Shown: positions 1-8,802, counted from the stretch's first letter. The stretch is 64,000 nucleotides of DNA from Erwinia persicina (GCF_014838825.1 NZ_JACYMO010000008.1:1-64000), one strand, 5' to 3'. Notes: generated by a model not told the origin, from the sequence alone. Translations and numbers: made by a program.

Positions 1-77
1 GAACTCAGAAGTGAAACGCCGTAGCGCCGATGGTAGTGTGGGGTCTCCCCATGCGAGAGTAGGGAACTGCCAGGCAT
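1..77 (+). rRNA. rrf: 5S ribosomal RNA, 3' part (cut by window edge)
   Basis: This is the last 77 bases of a 5S rRNA. Every base is identical to the corresponding part of the complete 5S gene at 233-352, including the 3' terminal GCCAGGCAT. The 5' part lies before the window. Together with the tRNA-Thr and second 5S that follow, it marks the distal end of an rrn operon arranged like E. coli rrnD (rrf-thrV-rrf). Confidence 0.97.
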
Positions 78-86
78 CAAATCATT

Positions 87-110
87 AAGGGCGACATTCG
101 TGTCGCCCTT
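87..110 (+). other. Intercistronic hairpin between 5S and tRNA-Thr
   Basis: AAGGGCGACA and TGTCGCCCTT form a perfect 10-bp stem closed by a TTCG tetraloop. It lies in the rrn transcript between the first 5S and tRNA-Thr. It is not followed by a T run, so it is more likely an RNA-processing or stability element than a terminator. Confidence 0.6.
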
Positions 111-123
111 AAAAATTAAGTGT

Positions 124-199
124 GCTGATATGGCTCAGTTGGTAGAGCGCACCCTTGGTAAGGGTGAGGTCCCCAGTTCGACTCTGGGTATCAGCACCA
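124..199 (+). tRNA. thrV: tRNA-Thr (anticodon GGT)
   Basis: A 76-nt cloverleaf starts with GCTGATA and ends with TATCAGC plus an encoded ACCA tail. The anticodon GGT is at 157-159 and the T-loop TTCGACT is present. It reads ACC and ACU threonine codons. It sits between two 5S genes and is therefore processed out of the ribosomal RNA transcript, as for thrV in E. coli rrnD. Confidence 0.97.
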
Positions 200-232
200 G
201 TAATAAAGCGTGAGTTCGGTAAATCAAGAATT

Positions 233-352
233 TGCCTGGCGGCTTTAGCGCGGTGGTCCCACCTGACCCCATGCCGAACTCAGAAGTGAAACGCCGTAGC
301 GCCGATGGTAGTGTGGGGTCTCCCCATGCGAGAGTAGGGAACTGCCAGGCAT
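233..352 (+). rRNA. rrf: 5S ribosomal RNA
   Basis: A complete 120-nt 5S rRNA runs from TGCCTGGCGG to GCCAGGCAT, whose ends pair to form helix I. It is the second 5S copy of this rrn operon, with the tRNA-Thr between the copies. Where the two overlap they are identical, as expected from gene conversion. Confidence 0.97.
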
Positions 353-364
353 CAAATAAAGACG

Positions 365-400
365 AAAGCCCCGTACGAAAGTGCGGGGCTTTTTTCTTTT
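365..400 (+). terminator. rrn operon terminator
   Basis: AAAGCCCCGTAC, a GAAA loop and GTGCGGGGCTTT form a GC-rich stem followed by a long T tract, 13 nt after the last 5S. This is a classic intrinsic terminator closing the rRNA operon. Confidence 0.9.
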
Positions 401-452
401 TGTTTTCTGCCAGCGCTTAACGGTGCCTGCTAATACCCTGAAATACGAATAT

Positions 453-488
453 AAAAAAAGCCCCGACCAGTGATGGCCGGGGCTTTTT
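453..488 (-). terminator. Intrinsic terminator of the yhdWXYZ operon
   Basis: AGCCCCG pairs with CGGGGCT around a TGATGG-containing loop. The A tract at 453-458 becomes a T tract on the minus strand, 20 nt beyond the stop of the ABC transporter operon. The shorter T5 on the plus side makes it usable in both directions. Confidence 0.85.
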
Positions 489-508
489 GCTGCTGTCAGT
501 CACGTATA

Positions 509-1270
509 CTAGTGGATCACCTGTGACAGGAACGCTCGGGTACGTTCAGACTTAGGATTGGCAAAGAACTCCTGTGGTGGAGCTTCTTCAACGATCTCTC
601 CGCGATCCATAAAGATCACCCGGTCTGCTACGGTACGGGCAAAACCCATTTCGTGGGTAACGCACAGCATGGTCATGCCATCTTCTGCCAGGCCAATCAT
701 GGTATCGAGCACTTCTTTCACCATTTCCGGGTCGAGCGCTGAAGTGGGTTCATCGAACAGCATAATTTTCGGCTTCATACACAGCGAACGCGCAATGGCC
801 ACGCGCTGCTGCTGGCCGCCGGAGAGCTGTCCTGGAAATTTATGCGCATGTTCGGCAATACGTACGCGCTCCAGGTAATGCATCGCCAGCTCTTCCGCTT
901 CTTTCTTCGGTGTCTTACGTACCCAGATTGGCGCCAGGGTACAGTTCTGCAGCACACTCAGGTGAGGGAAAAGATTAAAGTGCTGAAAGACCATACCCAC
1001 TTCAGTACGAACGCGTTCAATATTACGCAGATCGTCGTTAAGAAGCGTCCCGTCGACGACGATACGCCCCTGCTGGTGCTCCTCAAGGTGGTTGATACAG
1101 CGGATGGTGGTAGATTTTCCAGACCCAGAGGGGCCGCAGAGTACGATACGCTCCCGGGGCTTAACCTTGAGGTTAATGTCTTTCAGGACGTGAAACTGTC
1201 CGTACCACTTATTCACATTTTCGAGCGTAATCATCATTGCGTCGTCAGTTGGGGTAATAATTTGCGTCAT
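509..1270 (-). CDS. yhdZ: Amino-acid ABC transporter, ATP-binding protein (AapP/YhdZ)
   Basis: This 253-residue ATPase powers uptake of polar amino acids through the two permeases encoded just upstream. Walker A is GPSGSGKST at residues 46-54, the signature LSGGQ is at 149-153, Walker B IMLFDEP is near 169-175, and the switch His lies in VTHEMGF. Length and order match E. coli YhdZ and Rhizobium AapP. It is the last gene of a four-gene operon (binding protein, permease, permease, ATPase), 8 nt after yhdY. The exact substrate cannot be read from the sequence. A shorter start at Met12 or Met13 is possible. Confidence 0.93.
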   Translation of the reverse strand: MTQIITPTDDAMMITLENVNKWYGQFHVLKDINLKVKPRERIVLCGPSGSGKSTTIRCINHLEEHQQGRIVVDGTLLNDDLRNIERVRTEVGMVFQHFNLFPHLSVLQNCTLAPIWVRKTPKKEAEELAMHYLERVRIAEHAHKFPGQLSGGQQQRVAIARSLCMKPKIMLFDEPTSALDPEMVKEVLDTMIGLAEDGMTMLCVTHEMGFARTVADRVIFMDRGEIVEEAPPQEFFANPKSERTRAFLSQVIH

Positions 1271-1278
1271 TTTAAACC

Positions 1279-2379
1279 TCAGTGCGGCGTACGCCCGGTG
1301 TTAAAGCGCTTTTCCAGATACTGGCTGTAGCGCGACATGCTGAAACAGAAAATCCAGTAGACCAACGCAGCGAATACATAGCCCTCGGTCGACATGCCCA
1401 ACCAGGCGGGATCGACGGTGGCCTGCTGCACGCTACTGAAGAGATCAAACAGGCCGATGATGATCACCAGGCTGGTGTCTTTAAACAAAGCAATGATGGT
1501 GTTAACCAGACCAGGGATCACCATTTTCAACGCCTGAGGAAGGATCACCAGCCCCTGTGTTTTCCAGTAGCCCAGTGCCAGTGACTCAGCAGCTTCATAC
1601 TGTCCCTTCGGCAGAGCCTGAAGCCCGCCACGCACCACTTCGGCGACGTAGGCCGACTGGAAGAGGATGACACCGACCAGCGCGCGGATAAGCTTATCGA
1701 TGGAGCTGCCTTCTGCCATAAACAACGGCAGCATCACCGATGACATAAACAGAACGGTGATCAACGGTACACCACGCCAGAATTCGATAAACAGAACGCA
1801 CAGCGTGCGGAGCACCGGCATGCGGGAGCGCCGACCCAGAGCCAGCAGGATGCCGAGGGGTAATGCCCCGGCAATACCCACTGAGGCAATAATCAGGGTC
1901 AGGGTCAGTCCGCCCCACTGGCGCGTTTCAACACGCTCGAGCCCGAGGAAGCCACCATAAAGCAGGAACCAGACGGTAACCGGATAGATCACCGCCCAGG
2001 CAGCGATATAGGTTCCCCGGCGCGGCAGGCGTTTCAGGAACATCGGAACAATTGACACCAGGCCAATGATCAGTGCCAGGTTGATGCGCCAGCGGAGCTC
2101 ATGGGGATATAAGCCATACATAAACTGGCCAAAGCGTGCATGAATAAACACCCAGCATGCGCCGTCCTTTGTACAGTCTGCACGGGTTTCACCCAACCAG
2201 TTCGCCTGAAACACCAGCCAGTTTAGCGCCGGAGGGATAACGGCCCATATCACCCACAGACAAAACAGCGTCAGCAAGGTGTTACCGATACTGGAGAACA
2301 GATTTTTTCTTGCCCATCCAACGGCACGCGACAGCGTGTTCGGGACGACTGCGGGCGTTTCATGAGTGGTTATCGTCAT
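1279..2379 (-). CDS. yhdY: Amino-acid ABC transporter permease (AapM/YhdY)
   Basis: This is a 366-residue inner-membrane permease of the HisMQ family. It has several hydrophobic segments and, near residues 265-285, the EAA loop ([14 protein letters not shown]) that docks on the ATPase. The long N-terminal region, with a periplasmic insert before the permease core, is typical of the AapQ/AapM pair and distinguishes them from short HisQ/M proteins. It lies 11 nt after yhdX and 8 nt before yhdZ, so it is translated from one operon mRNA. It should pair with YhdX as a heterodimer. Confidence 0.92.
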   Translation of the reverse strand: MTITTHETPAVVPNTLSRAVGWARKNLFSSIGNTLLTLFCLWVIWAVIPPALNWLVFQANWLGETRADCTKDGACWVFIHARFGQFMYGLYPHELRWRINLALIIGLVSIVPMFLKRLPRRGTYIAAWAVIYPVTVWFLLYGGFLGLERVETRQWGGLTLTLIIASVGIAGALPLGILLALGRRSRMPVLRTLCVLFIEFWRGVPLITVLFMSSVMLPLFMAEGSSIDKLIRALVGVILFQSAYVAEVVRGGLQALPKGQYEAAESLALGYWKTQGLVILPQALKMVIPGLVNTIIALFKDTSLVIIIGLFDLFSSVQQATVDPAWLGMSTEGYVFAALVYWIFCFSMSRYSQYLEKRFNTGRTPH

Positions 2380-2390
2380 AATCCGTTCTC

Positions 2391-3569
2391 TTAGCGCTCA
2401 ATAAGGGCGATTTTGCGGTTGTAGATGTTCATTAACAGCGAAATCGACAGGCTGATAATGAGATAGACACCCATAGTGATAGCAATGGTCTCAATGGCCT
2501 GACCCGTCTGATTCAGCACCGTACCGGCAAACAGAGACACCATATCGGGATACCCAATCGCTGCGGCCAGCGAGGAGTTCTTGACGATATTGAGGTACTG
2601 ACTGGTCAGCGGAGGGATAATCACCCGCATGGCCTGCGGAATGATCACCTGGCGCAGGGTGACTGGATGAGGTAAACCGAGAGAACGCGCAGCCTCATGC
2701 TGTCCGTGCGGCACAGACTGGATCCCGGAACGGATAACTTCGGCAATAAATGACGACGTGTAAATCGACAGCGCCAGCGTTAATGCTGCCAGCTCCGGGA
2801 TCAGCACGAATCCGCCGCGGAAATTGAAGCCACGCAGTTCCGGAATATCCCAGTGCATCGGGCGACCTGCAAACAGTGTTGCTATCAGAGGAAACACGAC
2901 CAGCATCGCGATGGCCACGGGCCACGTCCGTCGTAGCTGACCGGTTTTCAACTGATGCTGCCTGTTGTAGCGAAACACTCCCCAGGCAATGAGCAGCGCC
3001 AGCACCAGGGCGGCCAGGAATGGCCCGGTACCCGGCACATATTCAGGCCACGGAATATACAGACCGCGATTACTGATGTAGGCAAGGTCAAAAGCATTAA
3101 GTGCCTGGCGCGGACCCGGCAGATTACGTAATACCGCAAAGTACCAGAAGAAGATCTGCAACAGCGGAGGGATATTACGGAACGTCTCAATATAGATGTT
3201 GGACAGCTTGCGCAGCAGCCAGTTGTCAGACAGGCGTGCCAGCCCGATAAAAAAGCCAAGCAAGGACGCAAAGACGATACACAACGCAGAAACCAGCAGA
3301 GTATTTGTCAGCCCGACCAGGAACACGCGAGCGTAAGTATCGGATTCAGTGTAATCGATCAGATGCTGGACGATACCAAAGCCAGCACTACGTTCAAGGA
3401 AACTAAAACCGGATGTAATGCCCCGGTTGGCCAGGTTAATGATGGTGTTGTGTATCAGGTAACCCGCAACGGCAAGCACTGCGACTATCGCAATGATCTG
3501 GTAAAGCCAGGCGCGAACCGCAGGATTACTGAATGAAAAATCCCTTTTTACGGTTGGGCGTTGAGACAT
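2391..3569 (-). CDS. yhdX: Amino-acid ABC transporter permease (AapQ/YhdX)
   Basis: This 392-residue inner-membrane permease is the partner of YhdY. Its EAA loop (HEAARSLGLPHPVTLRQV) lies in the C-terminal third. The N-terminal half carries extra membrane segments and a large periplasmic loop, as in AapQ. It follows yhdW after a gap of 67 nt that holds a strong hairpin, so the binding protein is probably made in excess over the membrane subunits. Confidence 0.92.
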   Translation of the reverse strand: MSQRPTVKRDFSFSNPAVRAWLYQIIAIVAVLAVAGYLIHNTIINLANRGITSGFSFLERSAGFGIVQHLIDYTESDTYARVFLVGLTNTLLVSALCIVFASLLGFFIGLARLSDNWLLRKLSNIYIETFRNIPPLLQIFFWYFAVLRNLPGPRQALNAFDLAYISNRGLYIPWPEYVPGTGPFLAALVLALLIAWGVFRYNRQHQLKTGQLRRTWPVAIAMLVVFPLIATLFAGRPMHWDIPELRGFNFRGGFVLIPELAALTLALSIYTSSFIAEVIRSGIQSVPHGQHEAARSLGLPHPVTLRQVIIPQAMRVIIPPLTSQYLNIVKNSSLAAAIGYPDMVSLFAGTVLNQTGQAIETIAITMGVYLIISLSISLLMNIYNRKIALIER

Positions 3570-3600
3570 GGTGAGACCTCAGTGACGAAAATTCTGGCAT

Positions 3601-3622
3601 GGGCACCGGCAGACCGGTGCCC
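3601..3622 (-). other. Intercistronic hairpin between yhdW and yhdX
   Basis: GGGCACCGG and CCGGTGCCC form a perfect 9-bp stem in the yhdW-yhdX gap. Such hairpins after periplasmic-binding-protein genes protect the upstream message from 3' exonucleases or cause partial termination. There is no T run, so read-through is expected. Confidence 0.6.
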
Positions 3623-3636
3623 TGTAATCAAGGGAA

Positions 3637-4662
3637 TTAACGTACTGGTGGCGCGTACTGAATACCGCCCTGGTTCCACAGTGCATTCTGACCGCGTGCA
3701 ATTTTCAGCTGGCTGTCTTTACCGACATTACGGTCAAACACCTCCTGATAGTTGCCCACCTGTTTGATAATGTTGTAAGCCCACTTGTTGTCCAGCTTCA
3801 GGTCTTTGCCGAAGTCGCCTTCTGCGCCCAGCAGGTGCGCCATATCTGGTGTTGAGGGCTTCGCGGTCATCTCATCCACGTTTTTAGAGGTAATGCCCAT
3901 CTCTTCCGCGTTCAGCATGGCGAACAGCGACCACTTAACAATCGTATACCAGTCATCATCACCGCGACGCACAACCGGGCCCAGAGGCTCTTTCGAGATC
4001 ACTTCTGGCAGGACGATGAATTCACTCGGTTTACCCAGCTTGATTCTCAGTGCATACAGCTGAGACTGGTCGGAAGCCAGCGTATCGCAACGGCCAGTAT
4101 CCAGTGCCTTAGCTGACTCATCAGAACGGTCAAAGGTGACCGGCGTGTACTGCATTTTGTTCGCTTTAAAGTAGTCCGCCACGTTCAGCTCGGTATCGGT
4201 ACCGGCCTGGATACACACGGTGGCCCCATCCAGCTCTTTGGCGCTTTTCAGGCCTGCCTTCTGGTGGGTCAGGAAGCCGATACCGTCGTAATAGTTTACG
4301 CCAGCAAAGATGAAGCCCATGCCGCCGTCGCGGGAGGAAGTCCAGGTGGTATTACGCGAAAGAATATCGACCTCACCGGACTGCAACGCAGTGAAACGCT
4401 CTTTCGCGGTCAGCGGGGTATATTTTACCTTCGTAGCATCACCAAATACCGCCGCTGCCGCTGCACGGCAAACATCCACATCGATGCCGGTAAACTTGCC
4501 GTTGGAATCGGCATATGAGAAACCCGGAAGACCGTCACTGATACCGCACTGCACGAATCCTTTCTTTTTAATGGCATCCAGTGTCGTACCTGCATGAGCC
4601 TGATTCGCCAGGCTAAACAGCGTAGCGGCGGCAATCATCGTGGAGAGCATCATCTTTTTCAT
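3637..4662 (-). CDS. yhdW: Periplasmic amino-acid-binding protein (AapJ/YhdW)
   Basis: This 341-residue solute-binding protein belongs to the AapJ branch of family 3. Residues 1-24 are a Sec signal peptide (KKMM, then a hydrophobic core, then QAHA) with cleavage likely before Gly25. The mature protein opens with the conserved TLDAIKKKGFVQCGISDG stretch. It captures the amino acid in the periplasm for the YhdXYZ complex. It is first in its operon, behind a candidate sigma54 promoter at 4754-4770. The frame is intact and full length. The ligand is inferred from the family only. Confidence 0.93.
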   Translation of the reverse strand: MKKMMLSTMIAAATLFSLANQAHAGTTLDAIKKKGFVQCGISDGLPGFSYADSNGKFTGIDVDVCRAAAAAVFGDATKVKYTPLTAKERFTALQSGEVDILSRNTTWTSSRDGGMGFIFAGVNYYDGIGFLTHQKAGLKSAKELDGATVCIQAGTDTELNVADYFKANKMQYTPVTFDRSDESAKALDTGRCDTLASDQSQLYALRIKLGKPSEFIVLPEVISKEPLGPVVRRGDDDWYTIVKWSLFAMLNAEEMGITSKNVDEMTAKPSTPDMAHLLGAEGDFGKDLKLDNKWAYNIIKQVGNYQEVFDRNVGKDSQLKIARGQNALWNQGGIQYAPPVR

Positions 4663-4753
4663 AAAGCATCCTGTGTGGCGGATTTATATTGTTATGTTTA
4701 GTGCACGCTCTGGTGCACTTTTCCTGTCTGTGGCCGGAGGCCATTCACTGCTT

Positions 4754-4770
4754 TGCAAAGGCAATGCCAG
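4754..4770 (-). promoter_or_regulatory. Candidate sigma54 (RpoN) promoter of yhdWXYZ
   Basis: The minus strand reads CTGGCATTGCCTTTGCA. It matches the -24/-12 consensus TGGCAC-N5-TTGC with one mismatch and the required 10-bp spacing between the GG and GC doublets. A start site about 12 nt downstream would leave a leader of roughly 80 nt before yhdW. E. coli yhdWXYZ belongs to the nitrogen-regulated (NtrC) response, which fits. Not experimentally shown here. Confidence 0.6.
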
Positions 4771-4844
4771 ATTTGCAGAGCGCTGAATTTGTTGAAAAGC
4801 GTTACTGATAATGGGAGGTTTATTACAAGCTGTATTAATATCGC

Positions 4845-4859
4845 GCACCAGGAAGGGGC
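4845..4859. promoter_or_regulatory. Possible NtrC site upstream of yhdW
   Basis: GCACCAGGAAGGGGC resembles the NtrC consensus GCACY-RNNNYR-GTGC with two mismatches. Its centre is about 108 bp upstream of the predicted sigma54 start site, a usual NtrC distance. A weaker relative at 4875-4889 lies about one helical phase unit further up. This is inference from pattern and spacing. Confidence 0.35.
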
Positions 4860-4964
4860 AAAAATAGTCATGATGGTCACAAATAGTGCATTTAGTTTCA
4901 CTATATGGAAGCAATGTGAGGATGGTTGCAGATTTGTTATTTAAGTGTAAATTTTGTTGCGAAG

Positions 4965-4986
4965 ACCAGCGCCATCAGGCGCTGGT
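4965..4986 (-). terminator. Hairpin downstream of lpxP
   Basis: ACCAGCGCC, an ATCA loop and GGCGCTGGT form a perfect 9-bp stem about 36 nt past the lpxP stop. There is no clean T run, so it may terminate weakly or act as a 3' end stabiliser. Confidence 0.5.
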
Positions 4987-5022
4987 GGGGAAGAGAACAG
5001 GGGTTATACTTTAATACCGCGA

Positions 5023-5943
5023 TCAGTACAGGGAACTGGCTCCGGCAGGACGGGTCTTAAAGCGGCGGTGTAGCCACATGTACTGGGAGGGCGCACGCAT
5101 AATCTCGCGTTCAATAACCCGGTTCATGTATTCGGCTGCTTCCTGCTCACTTTCAATCGGATAATCCTTCAGTTCGGGCTGGATCACCAACTCATAACCG
5201 CTGCCGTCTTCCTTACGGATCAGCACGACGGTGATCAGCGCAGGCTTTGCCATGCGTGCCAGCATCCAGGTACCGCTGGTGGTTGCGGCTTCCGGCACGG
5301 CAAACAGCGGCGCAAATACGCTGCCTTTCGGACCGTAGTCCTGGTCCGGTGCAAACCATACCGCTTCACCCTGCTTCAGGGCCTGTACCATACCGCGCAG
5401 ATCGCGGCGATTAATCATCGCTTTGTTCGAACGCATACGACCTTTGGTCTGCACCCACTCCATCAGTTTATTGTTGTGCGGGCGGTACATCGCCATCATC
5501 GGCTGGCAGAGGCCCATCGCACGTCCGCCTAATTCCAGCGACATAAAGTGTACGCCGATAATCAGGGCTCCCTTGCCATCCGTCTGGGCGGCTTTCAGAT
5601 TATTGAGACCGTTAACGGTAAACCAGCGTTTCACCCGGCGATCGGACCAGAACCATGCCATGCCGGTTTCCAGCAAGCCCATGCCGAGAGATTCAAAATT
5701 CCCGACAATACAACGTTCAAGCTGCTGCTCATCCATATCCGGGAAACAGAGTTCAAGGTTACGGCGGGCAATGGAAACACGGCGCTTCATAAAGCGCATG
5801 GAAGTACGTCCCATCCAGGTACCCAATTTGTTCAGCACGGGATAGGGCAGTTGGACCAGCAGAAATAACACGCTGACACCAAACCAGGTGAGCCAGTAGC
5901 GCGGACGTAAAAAGCTCCTCTGGAATTTTTGTGGCTGCTTCAT
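5023..5943 (-). CDS. lpxP: Lipid A acyltransferase, LpxP type (palmitoleoyl/lauroyl-ACP dependent)
   Basis: This 306-residue inner-membrane enzyme adds a secondary acyl chain to Kdo2-lipid IV(A). It has one N-terminal membrane anchor (about residues 14-34), then the HX4E catalytic motif (HFMSLE) and the WFAPDQDYG substrate motif. Stretches such as GLCQPMMA, YRPHNN and QTKGRMRSNKAMI are closer to E. coli LpxP than to LpxL. LpxP is the cold-induced palmitoleoyl transferase of E. coli. In E. coli lpxP lies elsewhere, so this location is lineage-specific. The acyl chain used cannot be told from sequence. Confidence 0.88.
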   Translation of the reverse strand: MKQPQKFQRSFLRPRYWLTWFGVSVLFLLVQLPYPVLNKLGTWMGRTSMRFMKRRVSIARRNLELCFPDMDEQQLERCIVGNFESLGMGLLETGMAWFWSDRRVKRWFTVNGLNNLKAAQTDGKGALIIGVHFMSLELGGRAMGLCQPMMAMYRPHNNKLMEWVQTKGRMRSNKAMINRRDLRGMVQALKQGEAVWFAPDQDYGPKGSVFAPLFAVPEAATTSGTWMLARMAKPALITVVLIRKEDGSGYELVIQPELKDYPIESEQEAAEYMNRVIEREIMRAPSQYMWLHRRFKTRPAGASSLY

Positions 5944-6325
5944 ATTTACTCATTCAGACATTAAGGGCGGGACCTGTAACGCAAAGTGAGGAAAGTCAGC
6001 TGCGATACACTCAATCAGACACCCGTTCAGGACTATGGTTTACTCACATTCTGTTCTTGACCAGAATTTACATTCGTAAGGGAGTGCGTACTGCGGTCAA
6101 ATCGGTGAGGTTTTTCAGCGGAAGTACCTCCATCTTATGTAAAGGCACACAGATTACCCGTTACACAGGGAAAGATGGATGGGAAGTTTCCTATCAGGCG
6201 TTGCCTGGGTCTCCTGCTCTCTGACTGTGGAACAAGCGCATCGCCCGTTGCGATACGTTATCAATAAAAAAGCGCTTAAACCATAGGGATAAGCGCTTTA
6301 GATACAACATGATAGCCAGAGGCTA
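5944..6325. other. Intergenic region lpxP-fis
   Basis: These 382 bp separate lpxP from the fis terminator and presumably include the lpxP promoter, which I could not place. A plus-strand open frame ending at 6224 overlaps the lpxP start and has no plausible start signals or recognisable domain. E. coli has yhdJ and the acrEF region here; no remnant of them was seen. Confidence 0.5.
6265..6299 (-). terminator. fis terminator
   Basis: TAAGCGCTT and its reverse AAGCGCTTA, 9 bp each at 6270-6278 and 6290-6298, form a perfect stem. The A tract at 6266-6271 gives a T tract on the minus strand. It lies about 27 nt after the fis stop and closes the dusB-fis transcript. Confidence 0.85.
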
Positions 6326-6622
6326 TTAGTTCATGCCGTATTTTTTCAGTTTCTTACGCAGTGTACCGCGGTTGATGCCCATCATCAGGGCTGCACGGGT
6401 CTGGTTGCCACGGGTGTATTGCATCACCATGTCCAACAGAGGCTGTTCTACTTCAGCCAGTACCAGCTCATACAGATCATTTACATCCTGACCATTCAGT
6501 TGAGCAAAATAGTTCTTCAGTGCCTGTTTGACCGAATCACGAAGTGGCTTTTGGGTCACCTGATCCTGTGAATTTACGGTAGATACGGTCAGTACGTCAG
6601 AATTTACGCGTTGTTCGAACAT
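6326..6622 (-). CDS. fis: DNA-binding protein Fis
   Basis: This 98-residue nucleoid protein bends DNA, activates rRNA promoters and assists site-specific recombination. By memory the sequence is the same as E. coli Fis at every residue. The C-terminal helix-turn-helix lies at about residues 74-95 ([20 protein letters not shown]). It is cotranscribed with dusB, 25 nt downstream, from the strong growth-rate-controlled promoter at 7652-7680. Extreme conservation of Fis is normal within Enterobacterales. Confidence 0.99.
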
Positions 6623-6647
6623 AGTTCTGTCAGCTCTTTATTTCTAA

Positions 6648-7613
6648 TTACGCAAGATTTTCGAAGTATGCCTCCAACGCCTCCAGCTGTTCGCTGGCAT
6701 CCTCTATGGCGTTGAATGTGCGCCGAAACTGGTCGTTTGGGGCGTGCTCCTGCAGATACCAGGAGACGTGCTTTCGGGCAATACGGTATCCTTTGCGGTG
6801 ACCATAAAAGTCGTGCAGTTCCCGTAAGTGCCCGATGAGCAAGCGCTTTACTTCAGCCAGTGGCATCGGTGCCAGCAGCTCCCCAGTGTCCAGATAGTGC
6901 TGGATTTCCCGGAAGATCCACGGTCTTCCCTGAGCCGCCCGTCCTATCATCAGGGCATCAGCCCCCGTATAGTCAAGTACGGCTCTGGCTTTGTGCGGGT
7001 CAGTAATGTCTCCATTCGCGATAACCGGAATGGATACGTTCTGCTTAACTGTCCGAATGCTGTCGTACTCAGCTTCGCCGTTGAACAAACACGCGCGAGT
7101 GCGTCCGTGAATTGTCAGGGCCTGAATACCACAACGCTCAGCCAATTGGGCAATCTCTACACAGTTGCGGTTGTCGCTGTCCCAGCCAGTGCGAATCTTT
7201 AAGGTGACCGGTACGTCGACTGCATTCACCACAGCCAGGAGGATAGACCTCACCAGCTCAGGATGTTGCAGCAGCGCGGAGCCTGCCATCTTGCGATTCA
7301 CTTTTTTAGCGGGACAACCCATATTGATGTCGATCACCTGCGCACCTGATGCTGCATTGATGCGTGCGGCTGCCGCCATCTCTTCCGGGTCACAACCGGC
7401 AATTTGCACGGTACGAATACCAGGTTCGTCACTGTGTACCATACGCAACCGCGACTTATCGCTGCCCCAGACTTCAGGGTTTGACGACATCATCTCGGAA
7501 ACAGTCATACCAGCGCCCATTGCATAGCAAAGGGTCCTGAATGGCCTGTCTGTTATCCCGGCCATCGGGGCTGCAATCAAACGATTACGAAGCTGGTGAT
7601 TTCCTATGCGCAT
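6648..7613 (-). CDS. dusB: tRNA-dihydrouridine synthase B
   Basis: This 321-residue FMN enzyme reduces uridine to dihydrouridine in tRNA (U17 in E. coli). The TIM-barrel opening [19 protein letters not shown] is present, and the catalytic Cys lies in [11 protein letters not shown] near residue 100. FMN-binding ANGDI and GADALMIGR follow. The start at 7613 (MRIGN) gives exactly the E. coli length; a longer in-frame extension would run through the fis promoter. DusB is the first gene of the dusB-fis operon and its translation is known in E. coli to help fis expression. Confidence 0.96.
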   Translation of the reverse strand: MRIGNHQLRNRLIAAPMAGITDRPFRTLCYAMGAGMTVSEMMSSNPEVWGSDKSRLRMVHSDEPGIRTVQIAGCDPEEMAAAARINAASGAQVIDINMGCPAKKVNRKMAGSALLQHPELVRSILLAVVNAVDVPVTLKIRTGWDSDNRNCVEIAQLAERCGIQALTIHGRTRACLFNGEAEYDSIRTVKQNVSIPVIANGDITDPHKARAVLDYTGADALMIGRAAQGRPWIFREIQHYLDTGELLAPMPLAEVKRLLIGHLRELHDFYGHRKGYRIARKHVSWYLQEHAPNDQFRRTFNAIEDASEQLEALEAYFENLA

Positions 7614-7651
7614 GAAAAAAAAGTGACCATAGTGTGTCCGCAAGGCGGCGT

Positions 7652-7680
7652 ATATTACGCATTTTTTCAGGAAGATGAAA
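7652..7680 (-). promoter_or_regulatory. dusB-fis sigma70 promoter
   Basis: On the minus strand TTTCAT (7675-7680) and TAATAT (7652-7657) are separated by 17 bp. A GC-rich discriminator (ACGCCGCC) follows. The stretch closely resembles the E. coli fis promoter as I remember it. The discriminator is the feature that makes this promoter sensitive to ppGpp/DksA and growth rate. Confidence 0.8.
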
Positions 7681-7882
7681 GGCCAAACTTTGAACAATCC
7701 GCTGATGCCGATCAAGGAACCACCGTACTCGTCAGGGGTATTTATTTAATAGTCATATAAAACAATGAATTAAAAAAATATGACGAAATTGTGTACAAAG
7801 ATTTTTCTTTTTTTGTGACCCAGTTAGCAACATAAATCACGTCAGTTTGCCTGTTATTCGAGACATATGACGTGATGAACGG

Positions 7883-7912
7883 GCTGATGCAGCTTATCTG
7901 GGCTGCATCAGC
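7883..7912 (-). terminator. Hairpin downstream of prmA
   Basis: GCTGATGCAGC and GCTGCATCAGC form a perfect 11-bp stem 8 nt after the prmA stop. No T tract follows on the minus strand, so it may be a stabilising 3' hairpin or partial terminator before the dusB-fis promoter. Confidence 0.55.
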
Positions 7913-7920
7913 GGTTTATT

Positions 7921-8802
7921 TTAACGACGAATTCCGGTGATGCGGCACCACTCTTCTTTTTCCGCCACCGGATCCAGTGTAAAGGTATCCGCATAGGCTT
8001 CACACACACTCTCTGCCTGGCTGGCGAGAACCCCGGACAAGCCGAGATGGCCGCCATTTTTCGGCAAGACGCTAATCAGCGGTGCCAGTTCACGCAGCGG
8101 GCCGGCAAGGATATTTGCTACCACCACGTCAGCACTGAGATTATCTGGCTGTTCGTGTGGCAGATAGAGCGACAGACGCTCGGACACGCCGTTGCGCTGT
8201 GCATTGTCACGGCTGGCCTGAATGGCCTGCGGATCGATATCAATACCGATAGCGGCAGCGGCACCGAGTTTCAGGGCGGCAATGGCGAGAATACCGGAAC
8301 CACAGCCGAAGTCGATCACGGTTTTACCCGTCAGATCGAGACCATCCAGCCAGGTCAGACACAGCGAGGTCGTCGGGTGAGTGCCGGTACCAAATGCCAG
8401 ACCGGGGTCCAGCATCACGTTGACGGCCGCAGGATCGGGAACGTCACGCCAGCTCGGGCAGATCCACAGACGCTGGCCGAAGCGCATCGGATGGAAGTTA
8501 TCCATCCACTCGCGCTCCCAGTCTTTGTCTTCAATTTGCTCGATTTTATGATGAAAATCGGTGCCTAACAGCGGGTGATGCTCAAGGCCGGCAATCACTC
8601 CCGGCATGTCAGTTTCGGCATCAAACAGCCCAATCACGTCAGTATCTCCCCACAAACGGGTTTCGCCCGGCAGCGGTTCAAAGACCGGGTTGTCGTGGGT
8701 GTCCTGGAAAGTGACCGACACCGCGCCGTTTTCAATCAGTGCGTCGCCCAGGTCTTCAGCCTGCGCACCGGTGGTATTCAACTTCATTTGTATCCAGGGC
8801 AT
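7921..8802 (-). CDS. prmA: Ribosomal protein L11 methyltransferase
   Basis: This 293-residue cytosolic enzyme trimethylates ribosomal protein L11 at several lysines and the N-terminus using S-adenosylmethionine. The SAM motif [20 protein letters not shown] lies in the C-terminal half and the family motif [12 protein letters not shown] precedes it. Start at 8802 (MPWIQMK) was chosen because it gives the E. coli length and has a GGAAGAG ribosome site; a TTG two codons earlier is less likely. The start overlaps the end of panF, so the two are translationally coupled. Confidence 0.96.
   Translation of the reverse strand: MPWIQMKLNTTGAQAEDLGDALIENGAVSVTFQDTHDNPVFEPLPGETRLWGDTDVIGLFDAETDMPGVIAGLEHHPLLGTDFHHKIEQIEDKDWEREWMDNFHPMRFGQRLWICPSWRDVPDPAAVNVMLDPGLAFGTGTHPTTSLCLTWLDGLDLTGKTVIDFGCGSGILAIAALKLGAAAAIGIDIDPQAIQASRDNAQRNGVSERLSLYLPHEQPDNLSADVVVANILAGPLRELAPLISVLPKNGGHLGLSGVLASQAESVCEAYADTFTLDPVAEKEEWCRITGIRR

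Larger units (their letters stand above)
4663..5022. other. Intergenic region yhdW-lpxP
   Basis: These 360 bp hold the sigma54 promoter and NtrC-like sites described separately. At 4701-4718 two copies of GTGCAC, 6 bp apart, lie in the predicted yhdW leader. The lpxP hairpin is at 4965-4986. No convincing gene was found; short open frames here have no family resemblance. Confidence 0.6.
7614..7920. other. Intergenic region dusB-prmA
   Basis: These 307 bp contain the fis promoter and, upstream of it at 7740-7840, an A/T-rich stretch suited to Fis, IHF and UP-element contacts. The prmA hairpin lies at the far end. No gene was seen. Confidence 0.6.

Noticed and set aside
232..420. A 62-codon open frame over the second 5S rRNA
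   Set aside because: It lies on rRNA and its terminator; no coding character.
4684..4914. Minus-strand open frames of 67-76 codons upstream of yhdW
   Set aside because: They overlap each other and the predicted sigma54 promoter, have no ribosome site and no family resemblance.
5931..6224. A 97-codon plus-strand frame between lpxP and fis
   Set aside because: Its start codon lies over the lpxP start on the other strand, with no ribosome site and no recognisable domain.
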